NCBI GenBank assembly: GCA_022606425.2
Contig: JAHDVF020001374.1
Location: 186,001 to 250,000 of the forward strand
Direction: 5' to 3'
From: Lepidostoma basale
Lineage: Eukaryota > Arthropoda > Insecta > Trichoptera > Lepidostomatidae
DNA length: 64,000 nt
How positions within the stretch are numbered: position 1 is the first letter of the stretch; each line of letters begins with the position of its first letter. Position numbers and translations under genes: made by a program. This document shows positions 57,601 to 64,000 of this stretch, one piece after another. The notes under the pieces were generated by a model. It saw only the letters and a program-made list of their open reading frames with translations. It ran no database searches and was not told the origin of the DNA.

Positions 57601-57801
57601 GTCCAGGTCGTCCTCAGCTGGTTCCTAGTCCTTATTGGTCTGATCCTCTTCATAGGCAACGCTGTCAGCTTCCTCAGGCTTCCTGATGTCACCAGCCTTC
57701 AGAACAGGAGGACTTCAGCGAATTTTGTGAAAGCCCACACAGGAAATAAATTAAATGACAAAAATGCCATTCATGTGGAGGAAGCGAAATGTTTAGTTTA
57801 G
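45548..57801 (+). CDS. CD36 / class B scavenger receptor family protein (nine exons; N-terminal few residues missing)
   Basis: A two-pass membrane protein whose family binds or moves lipids, lipoproteins, carotenoids or lipid pheromones through a large ectodomain. Exons 45548-45639, 46492-46655, 46744-46888, 47705-47899, 49906-50033, 52940-53217, 54696-54814, 55605-55730 and 57535-57801 join in frame to about 503 residues; the family is usually 470-550. Order: an N-terminal membrane helix (WGIVGIIMFTLGILIIFV); DEIGPYVFREHR, matching the family's GPYxxR; GFLWGYEDPL; six ectodomain cysteines between CNTVNGT and APCYYG, including NPDNSCYCPK; HFYGADDSL; AIPIMWLDS; and a C-terminal helix (VVLSWFLVLIGLILFIGNAV) before a cytosolic tail. 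At least eight N-glycosylation sequons lie in the ectodomain. The initiator Met must be on an unseen upstream exon. I cannot say which subfamily (SNMP, emp, croquemort or ninaD type) it belongs to. Confidence 0.93.
45925..46060 (+). mobile_element. LINE-A internal fragment
   Basis: CGTGTATTTGGGTAGAATGT, GAGAGGGATATTGAAAGAAGGG and AAAGTTGTCATCGCAAACAA (YLGRMF, ERDIERR, KVVIANKNLSKK) in the first CD36-like intron. No tail. Confidence 0.78.
46243..46460 (-). mobile_element. LINE-A 3' fragment
   Basis: Inverted tail TAACTAACCATGTCGCCGTC to TTCGTGCCACGTTTCATTCGG. It stops about 30 bases before the acceptor of the exon at 46492. Confidence 0.78.
46492..46655 (+). CDS. CD36-like exon 2 (GPYVFR)
   Basis: Acceptor atttcctag; donor gttagt. 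Starts NTTMRAGGFAESMWK and ends DEIGPYVF plus two bases of an Arg codon. VYIFNITNHERFL matches the family's conserved strand before the GPYxxR motif. Confidence 0.92.
46744..46888 (+). CDS. CD36-like exon 3
   Basis: Separated from the previous exon by an 88-bp intron, the only one free of mobile elements. Completes the Arg codon and reads EHRTNDEITYNDNGTMTY to MITINIPYL. Donor gtaagt. It has two sequons, NGT and NIT. Confidence 0.92.
46910..47455 (-). mobile_element. LINE-N 3' end, collinear copy
   Basis: The antisense reads SKARGAFAMLRPVRRSSIIS, KLKLQVFSSSVKSVLLYGRD, TWKSTADVIDK, then after a gap GLLENKSLDENGSESVTL. Tail GACAAAAAGAAGAAGAAG. This copy shows the normal order of the segments inverted at 14157-14684. 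Confidence 0.83.
47705..47899 (+). CDS. CD36-like exon 4 (LWGYEDP)
   Basis: Acceptor cggttttag; donor gtgagt. The 65 codons contain NVPVNGFLWGYEDPL, the strongly conserved LWGY-DP segment, and end FGILDR. The + strand reading frame spanning 47653-48159 is an out-of-frame shadow of this exon. Confidence 0.93.
48228..48525. mobile_element. Fold-back arm followed by a hAT-like end
   Basis: 48228-48385 repeats the left arm and centre of the 19540 element (AAACACGATTATTTAGTGG, GCAAGGGCATTCTCAAACTG). 48405-48521 on the minus strand starts CAGTGATTCCCAAAGTGGTC, a typical hAT terminus. A distant relative lies at about 4845-4950. Confidence 0.6.
48555..48705 (-). mobile_element. LINE-A fragment
   Basis: Inverted [23 protein letters not shown] block (CGATATTCTATCATATATTG, CGCACATTCTTCTCAGTG). 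Tail missing; decayed. Confidence 0.65.
49141..49316 (-). mobile_element. SINE-3 copy (LINE-A tail)
   Basis: The antisense starts GGACGATCGAAGTGTGCACG, GGAGATGGTTATTGGTGGCG, GGTTCGCAACCCATCACACC and ends with the LINE-A terminus GGCGTGATGGTTAGTTAGTT. It is the most complete head in the window. Confidence 0.82.
49553..49845 (-). mobile_element. LINE-A fragment, (GTT)n-type sequence variant
   Basis: Inverted [36 protein letters not shown] and FGHIEEKEGM-like blocks. It lacks its tail and ends about 60 bases before the exon at 49906. Confidence 0.75.
49906..50033 (+). CDS. CD36-like exon 5
   Basis: Acceptor cttcgtag; donor gtactg. Reads LYASKRELVTVNLNESAGD to WNFKDMET plus two bases. WNGSPGLEQW fits the family's conserved G-x-x-x-L-x-x-W turn. 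The next intron holds the mariner element. Confidence 0.9.
50119..51405 (+). mobile_element. Mariner (Tc1/mariner) element in intron 5 of the CD36-like gene
   Basis: A 1287-bp element. Its terminal inverted repeats begin TTAGGTCCTTACATAT and match at 30 of 31 positions. The element is flanked by TA at 50117-50118 and 51406-51407, the standard mariner target duplication. It is full-length with a single visible inactivating stop. It lies between two CD36-like exons in the same orientation, so it is spliced out with the intron. Low TIR divergence suggests a fairly recent insertion. Confidence 0.95.
50308..51327 (+). pseudogene. Mariner transposase, one nonsense codon
   Basis: The frame is open from ATG 50308 (MENLKYRV) to the stop at 51327, 339 codons, apart from an in-frame TAA at codon 219 (50962-50964), where one C-to-T change from CAA would explain it. 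An N-terminal helix-turn-helix region is followed by WVPHEL, with the catalytic triad at D151 (TCDEKW), D243 (LHDDARPH) and D278 (YSPDLAPTDY). The last two are 34 residues apart, the DD34D hallmark of mariners. Family length is about 345. An upstream in-frame ATG at 50287 is less likely as the start. The stop lies before two catalytic Asp residues, so this copy should not make active enzyme. Confidence 0.94.
51663..51984 (+). mobile_element. LINE-I 3' end with 13-bp target-site duplication
   Basis: Frame-broken LINE C-terminus (KTLRDRVRNTRIR-like, RDRYGHVQRMNTTRLPY-like, GTRPRGRLPKRWKDSW-like) with an AAGAAGAAG tail. AGTATGAAATGAA at 51650-51662 and 51985-51997 is a perfect target duplication. 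Confidence 0.85.
52050..52438 (-). mobile_element. LINE-J fragment
   Basis: Antisense RRLTAFEMWSIDRNTS followed by a decayed C-terminus and a GAAGAAGAAAT tail. Many stops. LINE-K begins just beyond its 5' end. Confidence 0.65.
52449..52893 (-). mobile_element. LINE-K 3' end with 10-bp target-site duplication
   Basis: The antisense reads VVCSVLLYGCETWTLKVNTM, FEMWLHRRMFRIPWTDRVTN, RKISYRGHVIRGEKY and, after a shift, REWTGIETVEELFRTVQDRE, an RTE-type ending. ATGAGCTAAT at 52439-52448 and 52894-52903 is the duplication. It sits 36 bases from the next CD36-like exon. Confidence 0.87.
52940..53217 (+). CDS. CD36-like exon 6 (cysteine-rich)
   Basis: Acceptor aatttgcag; donor gtaaga. The 278 bases encode all six ectodomain cysteines: LPCNTVNGT, KLFCRTM, DAMCSNPDNSCYCPK and APCYY. 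By family precedent they form three disulfides. LILPPDMSNRQSFKVY matches the family's 'PP' loop. Confidence 0.94.
53218..54076. other. CD36-like intron 6, left part
   Basis: Unique-looking AT-rich sequence with GGAGAGCAGGTTTTCTGAAA and CTTTTTGGAGTTACCGGGAT patches. It may include an old DNA-element remnant, but no frame or repeat structure is recognisable. Confidence 0.4.
54077..54330 (+). mobile_element. tRNA-like SINE-1, best-preserved head, tail type i
   Basis: GACCTTCGTGGCCGAGTGGT (box A) and GGGTTCGATTCCCG (box B) are followed by GTCTTTGGTCTGGTGTAGAA, a tail CCTTTACATCGATTTGGATC, CATGATGTAAAGAGCG and an AATAATAAT run. The head has the spacing of a tRNA but continues into the SINE body. 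Confidence 0.87.
54333..54490 (+). mobile_element. LINE-A fragment
   Basis: GTTTGGACACATGG, then AGAAGCCGTGGAAGACCAAA (RSRGRPKKA) and GGTGGTCACATTCGATGTCG. It starts exactly at the SINE's AAT tail. Confidence 0.65.
54696..54814 (+). CDS. CD36-like exon 7 (PHFYGAD)
   Basis: Acceptor tttttccag; donor gtaagt. Reads GLPLALSNPHFYGADDSLSE to SMTYEP. It corresponds to the conserved S-x-PHF-x-x-AD motif and the E-P before the membrane-proximal strands. Confidence 0.93.
54920..55545 (+). mobile_element. 626-bp element with 110-bp direct terminal repeats
   Basis: 54920-55029 and 55436-55545 are direct repeats of 110 bases differing at one site (CAAATTTTAATTGTATCTCA start, GTTGGGTTAAGCGCAC end). The internal 406 bases include CGCCATCTATGG and a 125-codon frame (55082-55459) with no recognisable domain. 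AAGAAACATT at 54910-54919 and 55546-55555 flanks the whole. The repeat is the arm sequence of the CTCAATAGAGACG MITE family. Confidence 0.85.
55605..55730 (+). CDS. CD36-like exon 8
   Basis: Acceptor ttttttcag; donor gtgagt. The 42 codons read NIGMPLNGKIRTQVNL to LAIPIMWLDS, matching the family's G-x-x-x-x-x-x-x-R-x-Q-x-N and (I/V)P-(I/V)-x-W-(L/F) segments. Confidence 0.92.
55765..56505 (+). mobile_element. LINE-A copy, longest reading frame
   Basis: The frame from 55769 reads [55 protein letters not shown], and shifts near 56262 before [29 protein letters not shown] and the tail GTTATGGTTAGTTAGTTA. It preserves the furthest 5' extent of the family here. In CD36-like intron 8. Confidence 0.88.
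56650..56940 (+). mobile_element. tRNA-like SINE-1, tail type ii
   Basis: ACGACCTTCGCGGTAGAATG, GGGTTCGATTCCCGG, GATGTATAATTCACGTGATA, then tail TACACTGTAATTGGGTTCAA, ATGTGGAAAGCAGCGG and GGATCCCAAGAATTAGCAA. Confidence 0.85.
56958..57440 (+). mobile_element. LINE-G 3' end with 10-bp target-site duplication
   Basis: The open frame to 57420 reads VVTYGCEAWTMTAKSAERLD, FERRVLRRILGPVNDGEGW, LNRLRWAGHVQRMPSSRTPK and GRPRLRWEDEVRRDGTRLLR, ending in GAAGAAGAAG. ATTAATAAAC at 56948-56957 and 57441-57450 flanks it. Uninterrupted, so probably young. Confidence 0.9.
57535..57801 (+). CDS. CD36-like terminal exon with C-terminal membrane helix
   Basis: Acceptor cttttacag. Encodes RFEGLPNHLT, a hydrophobic span of about 24 residues ending FIGNAVSFL, then a roughly 40-residue polar tail ending EEAKCLV and TAG. 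A palindromic repeat begins about 30 bases after the stop, so part of the 3' UTR may be repeat-derived. Confidence 0.92.
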   Translation, partial: RFEGLPNHLTIMLLMAFKYLPIVQVVLSWFLVLIGLILFIGNAVSFLRLPDVTSLQNRRTSANFVKAHTGNKLNDKNAIHVEEAKCLV

Positions 57802-57829
57802 TAAATGGCGAACTTTTAAGAAATGAATT

Positions 57830-58370
57830 TGTTATTTTTGTATACAAATACTTGTAGACAAATACTGGATTTTTACCCATTGCGGGTTAATATATATATT
57901 TTATTTTAAGGATTAATTATATCTCAATAGAGACGAAGATGTAAATTATTTGGAAACAGAATATGGATTTATGACCTGTCATTGGTTGGGTTAAGCGATC
58001 ACTTTATGTTAACAACATTCCCCATTCCGCCCTTCTTACGACACCACATTTGACAAATGTTTGGAACTTGTATATATGCTACAATTTTTATTAACTTCAC
58101 ATTGTAGTACACTAGCGCCATCTATTAAGATAATTTGTGTACAAGAATGTGAAGTTATTAAAAATAGTAGCATACGAGTATATACAAGTTCCAAAAATTT
58201 GTCAAATGTGGTGTCGTAAGAAGGGCGGAATGGTGAATGTTGTTAACATAAAGTGATCGCTTAACCCAACCAATGACAGGTCATAAGTCCTGTAAACGCC
58301 TCGACTACCATATTCTGTTTCCAAATAATTTATATCTTCGTCTCTATTGAGATACAGTTAATTTAAGAAA
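57830..58370. mobile_element. CTCAATAGAGACG-family MITE just after the CD36-like stop
   Basis: Outer GTATACAAATACTTGTAGAC and TTTTTACCCATTGCGGG on the left; long inverted arms (about 57907-58090 and 58170-58366) around GCGCCATCTATTAAGA. Begins about 30 bases after the TAG, so it lies in or next to the 3' UTR. Confidence 0.85.
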
Positions 58371-58544
58371 TGCGTAATAAGTCATATAAATGTAAATAGA
58401 TATGTTAGTTATGATTACCTGTTAAACAATCTGCAATAATTATTAGTGTAATGTGACTTCGTATCACATTTTTAAAGTTATTCGGTAAAAATAGGGCATC
58501 AAACATATCTTTCTGATTCATTCATACTATCCCTTTAACTTCTT

Positions 58545-59165
58545 CTTCTGCTTTATTTAGGACTGTGTCCTATTATTTCTCGGAGCCTGTTCCTGGGATG
58601 CAGATGTCCAACTGTCTCGCCATCTTTTAGGTGGGCTTCCTGCAGGTCGATTTCCTGTTGGTACTTTATTTGCGGCTATATTTATCACTCTTTCAGAACA
58701 TGCTCTTTCCACATGATCTCTCCAGTAGCGTTTACTCAGTCTTCCCCATCGCACGACATCTTCTACATTGCAGATCTTTCTTATTCTGCCTCGGAGTGTT
58801 GTTTCCGCAACGGATCGGAGAGTCTTCATTTCTGTGGTTCTTAGGAGACTTTTTTTCTGATGGTGTGAGCTCTTGTTTCTATTCCATATGTCATTATAGG
58901 ACATACGCATGTCTTATAGATTCGAATTTTGCTCTCCTTTAGCATATTTTTATTTTTCCAAACAGCATTCGTCAAGCAGCCAGCCACAACGATGGCCCTG
59001 TTTGTTAGTTCACTTACTTCTCTGTAGAGGTCACTGCTGCTTGATACATCAACACCTTAGTACTTGAAATTCATCACTTGTTCTATTATTTTATTATCTA
59101 ATGCAAGCTGCATCGTACTGGTTGCCTTGATGTAACCATGCTCTTTGTCTTGTCTATGGAGATTT
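58545..59165 (-). mobile_element. LINE-L 3' end
   Basis: The antisense reads LLRTTEMKTLRSVAETTLRG, EDVVRWGRLSKRYWRDHVER and RPAGSPPKRWRDSWTSASQE, a LINE C-terminus. Upstream (to 59165), decayed sequence includes KVLRCIKQQ- and LALDNKIIEQVMNFKY-like blocks. Confidence 0.8.
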
Positions 59166-59404
59166 TCATGTTGAATCTTTGAGGTGATATGTGGAATTTG
59201 TACGGAATCCCTATTACATATTTACTAATCTAGCCTCTTCAACTATCCGTCATACTCGTACATATCACTATAACCTTCCTTCGGGGGCATCCGATCAGGC
59301 ATTCACAGTTCTTACCATTTTGTCAGGCGGAGTTGGCACCTGGTGCTACTAGTAGCAGCCACCTTTAATGTGCTCTACGCAACTCTGAAACATAGTTTTC
59401 CCCA

Positions 59405-59830
59405 TGTTAAACTTCTTCTTCTTCATCCTGTTGTGGCTGTCCACTTCTGGACGTAAGCCTTCTATCGTATTTTCACACCCTTCTATCCTGAGCAATCCAC
59501 GTCCAGGCACTTCCCGCACTCTTCCGGATATCATTGCGCCAACGCAACTGTGGGCGCCCAACTCGACGCTTTGCGGTTCTTAGGCACCAACATAGCAGTC
59601 ACCTTGTCCACTTTTCATCTGAGTCACGCTACTTAAGGATTGCGGCCAATTTGATTACGTCAAAGACTTTTGTTCTTGCTCGTATGTCCTCATTCCTGAC
59701 TCTGTCCCCCAAGCTAATACCCACTATGGCTCTCTCCGTTGCTCTATGTGTGATTCTCAGCTTATTGTCACATGTTGTGACATTGTGAATGTCTCAATAG
59801 GTACCATACGTGAACTATGGCAGAACACAG
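59405..59830 (-). mobile_element. LINE-M 3' end, decayed
   Basis: Antisense fragments in several frames (VGISLGDRVRNEDIRARTKV-like, KWTR, CWRNDIRKSAGSAWTWIAQD-like) end in a GAAGAAGAAGTTT tail. Several indels. Confidence 0.7.
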
Positions 59831-60234
59831 GCGTTGAATACTCTCCTTTTTCAGTTGATGGGAATTTTCGAATTCTTCAAAATGTTTCACTATTGGAAAT
59901 TATTTCAGTTTTATAAGTGCGTAGTTGATCACGATTGGTACATGTGCCATTAAGGGTTTTGGATGTATCCGAGTATCATGGTAACCTCCTGACTGACGTT
60001 TCGGAGATCGTTGCAGTCTAGGGTAATATTTGATGTATCGATTGAAGAGGCTTACAAAATACACGGATACGCCTTAAACCCATGTAACATATTATTTAAG
60101 TTTTGTTTAAAGAAAATATAATGTTAATTGCATAGAAATAATAATGTTACCTTCGCTTAAAAATAAAATTTTATGGGCGTTTCTTTTTAATTGCTTTAGT
60201 TCGTCTATATTCTAGTAATATCTTTAATTTTATT

Positions 60235-60415
60235 TAATAAAATGACATGTTTTGTCTTGAATTATAATAGCTCCGATTACCAAATGTTAAAGAAAAAAAA
60301 TAAACATCTATTTTCCATAAAATTAAATAAAATTTGTTGTTGAAAATACACTTTTTCATTCGTATAAATGATTTATTAAATAGTTTTATATCATTGTTTA
60401 AGAAACATTAAACAA
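60235..60415 (+). mobile_element. AAACAGACG MITE-like element, degenerate
   Basis: AAAATGACATGTTTTGTCTT, GTTGAAAATACACTTTTTCA and AGTTTTATATCATTGTTTAA. The fold-back core is mostly lost. Confidence 0.55.
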
Positions 60416-60419
60416 TACC

Positions 60420-63300
60420 TTTATTTGAATGTTTTGCATAACCGACAAATGCCTTCGAAAACGCAATATTGTATTTGTTTCTTATTTTTTTTAACCTTAA
60501 TTCATTTGGCATTTGTATGAATTAAATTAATTCGATTATTTTTTATATAAGCCCATCAAGCATTTTGAGGGAAATAAAACGTATATTTGTAACTTCTTTC
60601 ACTATACAAATAAGAATTATAAATCAAGGCGTTCGATTAATATACATAGGTACGAACATGGTTGGTAAAGGCACGATTTATTCAATAACATATTATGTAA
60701 GTAAAACGCGATGTTTTTTCGATTTTACAGTGATTTTTTTATTTATATATAAAAATATAGAAACCCTTGATACCAACTTGGTTTGCCTTGCAAGGGCGTT
60801 CTCAAACTCTTGTTTTTGGAGTTTAATGCGCTCGCAAAGTGAAACAAGTCTGTAATTATGTATATTTTATGCAATATTTATATAAAATATCACCGAAAAA
60901 GAATTACGTTTTATTTATACATTTTATAATGGAGTTTTACAAAATAAAAAGCATTATCATCAGTTTACTTGTAAATTTGTTAAGGTGTTTTTAATGTAGT
61001 TTTATAGCCATATATAGCAATCTAAGGAAATGAGCCTTATTATGATAATATAATTTAAACATTACTCGTAATTAATGTAGTTATTTTAGAAATTTTAATA
61101 TATCATTAATGTTTTCTACGTAAATGTACCCGAAGACAAAGTCTGATTATTTTTAATTTTGTTATCGAAGAAATGTATTTATTAATTTTTTTTTTAAATT
61201 ATAATTGTTAACTCAAATAATGATACTATAAAAATTGTTAATAAGAACAGACAACTAATATATTTTCATAAAAATGTATGCTTAGTTAATTAAATAATAT
61301 TTTTTTTTTGTATATATATTGTATAATATGTTATAAAATGATTTTTTGTCGAATAAAATAGTTTTAAATAATTTTTTGACATCACTTTTTATCAATTTTC
61401 TCATTTGTGTAAAATAAATTATAGGTTTGAAATATTATTTCAAAATTTAATATTAACTGCGACTGGGAGGACAAAGAAAGGTTCAGTATGTATACCATTT
61501 AACACTAAAGTAAAAATGCATTACTTTATTTGTATTGTAAAAGAAATCATAAAATTGTTTTATTTAAATGGAGAAATTCTATATTAATGCCATCTATCGG
61601 TTTAAATGGAATACAAAATTCAAATCTTCATAGGATAGCTTTTTGAAATATCCGTAAGATGTCGGAAGGTGGTTATTATAAAATGCTGAGTGATTTATAC
61701 ATAGTATAAAGAAAAAGAGAAATACTGAGAATTGTTCCATATATCATATACCACGGGGCCATCTTTAGGGTGACGTTTGAACTACAATATATTAATCAAT
61801 CACGTTGCACGTTTGAACAGTTATTGGCCTTTATGTTTAACACTAATTGATCAAAAACTCAATTTTGACCTTTTTTATACATGGCACCTTTATAATATCC
61901 TGCCCTCAAATAAAAAGCATTATTTTGGTATAAATATTTATTTACATATAAACACAAAATCTTACATTACTTTACACTTTTTTTATAATATATTCCTTAT
62001 AAACTAAATATATTTTGGTATATAAGCATGTTGTACCATATTGTATTAATTAATATAAGCTATTATAAGAGCTATCCGTTCTCCAAAGGATGGTAAAAAC
62101 AGGCTGCATGGATTTTCTGGACTCTTTCAAATTCATACATATCAACAGGGCATCTGTAGTTGTTCTAAATTTAAAATATTTAGTTTTCATAATATTTTCG
62201 TTAAATTAAGCCAAACTTTTAAACTGATTCTTTAAGGTAACCACATCTTTTCTGTTTTTTTTTAGGTATTTTTTTATTTAAATATTATCTTAATTACTAA
62301 CAGGTAAACAAGTATTCAGAATGAATTATTCCGATTGGAAATGGCTGTAACAATTAACTTCAACGGTTTCCTTTCAATAAGTATTTTATTCCCAGGATGT
62401 TGTCAAGTTCTTCCACTCCTGCCGATGTTCAATTTACTCATCGAAAACTAATCTTAAATCAGAGTCAATCAAAGTCATTGAACGACATAAGTCAACATTT
62501 ACTCAATCTGTACATAAAGCTACGACTTCACTTATTTCCAGAGAACCTTTCAATGCTGTATCAAAATCACTGTTAACCAGACCGTAATGTTGAATAAAAT
62601 GTGGGGCCGATCTAATCTGACAACTGACAAATGTCAATTTTTTTTTTTAAATATCGCGACTTTTTTTAATCAATTGATAAATATAAACATTTTTAACAAT
62701 GATATTTGATTAATATTGTTGGTATTTTACAAATGGAAAAGATTCAACAACACATTCTTTGAAAATATTATATAGAATCTATTGTGCATAGAGGTTAGGC
62801 AGCCAAATTGATATACCAACACTGCGAAAACACAAACGTATTATATTATTATATAAATGTCTTAACACTTTGTATAAAGAGTAATCATACAATCGTAGTC
62901 ATATTTAACATTAATTACACATTAATAATCGAAATGAAATGAGATAACGGTACGAGAAATATAGTGAAATTAGGGATTACAATAATGATATGGCGGTATA
63001 TACGGCCCCATAAATCTCCATGTTGGAAAAATTGTTTATGGTGCTTACCGCCTGGTAAAAAAATTCAAGACGGCATTGGTACCTACAGCTACGATCCCTG
63101 TCTATTGCCGAATGCTTTTGTTTTATGCTCACTTGGTAACAGGTTGTTGAGGTAACTATAATATCCATAGTTCAATATTTAACCTTCCGATGGAATATTT
63201 CACTGCCCGAAAGAACTACAGTGGATTCTAATATGATATCATTAATGATATTTCTATGGGTATATTTTATGGCCAAAATGTTTTGATTTCAAAATCTGTT
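60420..63300. other. AT-rich downstream stretch, no gene supported
   Basis: 60770-60860 is a fragment of the 19540 family. On the minus strand, 62080-62172 reads NNYRCPVDMYEFERVQKIHA then ACFYHPLENG and a stop after a plausible acceptor, and 62395-62590 has two short open runs separated by stops. These could be relics of a gene or element but are too weak to call. The 62970-63160 frames on both strands are unrecognised. Confidence 0.4.
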
Positions 63301-63454
63301 AATTACATATTCGTTTGAATGAAATTTTGGATAATTTATTTCTTATAATGACCGAACATCTCTTAATAACCTTTGATCTTCCGCCTTCCTATCCATTCAT
63401 GAATATGTACGTTTCGTTGAGATCAAATGATCCCAATTTTTGTAAGGACTCGGA

Positions 63455-63570
63455 CTTGGACTTGGATCTTCTGGCTCACAGAGGTTCAGCTCTAATGGAT
63501 ATTCCTCTCACGTCTGTAGGAAGCATTGTTGGAATGTATTCCACCAATATTTCTAGTAATATACTCTAAA
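63455..63570 (+). mobile_element. Fragment related to the interior of the 45107 hAT-like MITE
   Basis: CTTCTGGCTCACAGAGGTTC, AGCTCTAATGGATATTCCTC and GCATTGTTGGAATG align with 45175-45245. The apparent 84-codon frame here (63315-63569) is therefore not a host gene. Confidence 0.6.
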
Positions 63571-63654
63571 TATCTTTCAATTTGTTTCTGGACTAACTAA
63601 ACATTTTTGTATACAACAGGATTTTATAATCTATTTACTGCATACCTTTTTTTA

Positions 63655-63830
63655 AACTGTTGATCCTCGTGAGATGTGATAGCTAAATCGCGTGAATTCT
63701 ACACTAGACCAGAGACAGTGTGAGAATTGGGTTTTTTGCACACCATCATCTATGGGAATCGAACTCAGGACCTTCGGTGTGGCAGTCTGTTCGTGGCAGT
63801 GTGCTGTTGGTTCTTGCCACGAAAGTTAGT
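63655..63830 (-). mobile_element. tRNA-like SINE-1, inverted
   Basis: The antisense has TTTCGTGGCAAGAACCAACA, CACACCGAAGGTCCTGAG and GAGTTCGATTCCC (box B), CACACTGTCTCTGGTCTAGT and GTAGAATTCACGCGATTTAG. Tail truncated. Confidence 0.75.
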
Positions 63831-64000
63831 TGATTATTGATTGAATTGATAAAAATAACGTTCAGTTGTTCTTTATGACATTGATTATCCAAGGAACGTA
63901 ATGGGGCACATGAGTATAAACATCCGGCACTCCAGGCCTAGCACATCCTGACCCAAAAGAAGTTATCCCTTTCAGCACCCAGCGATTGTCATCTCCGAAA

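Noticed and set aside
63315..63569. 84-codon gene
   Set aside because: Its second half aligns with the interior of the hAT-like MITE at 45107-45354.

Overview
This is AT-rich eukaryotic DNA, most likely from an insect and probably a moth or butterfly. The evidence is two recognisable spliced animal genes with short GC-richer exons, and a dense load of non-LTR retrotransposon fragments, tRNA-like SINEs, fold-back elements and one mariner element. The lepidopteran assignment is an inference from this repeat mix and from residues remembered from insect proteins. No search was run.

Host genes, both on the + strand: (1) 3903-9939 holds the last three coding exons of choline acetyltransferase (ChAT), about 194 C-terminal residues; the rest of the gene lies upstream of the window. 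(2) 45548-57801 holds nine coding exons of a CD36 / class B scavenger receptor family protein. They join in frame into about 503 residues from the N-terminal membrane segment to a stop. Only the first few residues, on an upstream exon, are missing. ChAT makes acetylcholine in cholinergic neurons; the CD36 family moves or senses lipids at membranes. Nothing in the sequence ties the two genes together functionally beyond adjacency.

Layout: 1-3902 is presumed ChAT intron, packed with LINE and fold-back fragments. 3903-9939 is the ChAT 3' end. 9940-45547 is about 35 kb of intergenic or 5' intronic DNA in which I find no convincing host exon, only layered repeats, three minisatellites and a 350-bp AT tract. 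45548-57801 is the CD36-like gene, with repeats in every intron longer than 700 bp and a mariner element in intron 5. 57802-64000 is downstream sequence, again repeat-rich, with no gene I can support.

Repeat biology is the most informative content. One LINE family (called LINE-A here) appears about 25 times as 5'-truncated copies ending in a GTTA- or GTT-type tail. A roughly 180-bp SINE-like element has borrowed that LINE's 3' end. Several LINE copies keep perfect 9-14 bp target-site duplications, so insertion order can be read: LINE into fold-back, LINE into LINE, fold-back into LINE, LINE into minisatellite. One copy (14157-14684) is a textbook 5' inversion. A 626-bp element at 54920-55545 has 110-bp direct terminal repeats and a 10-bp flanking duplication, and I cannot place it in a known class. 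I see no CRISPR array, operon, rRNA gene or genuine tRNA gene.
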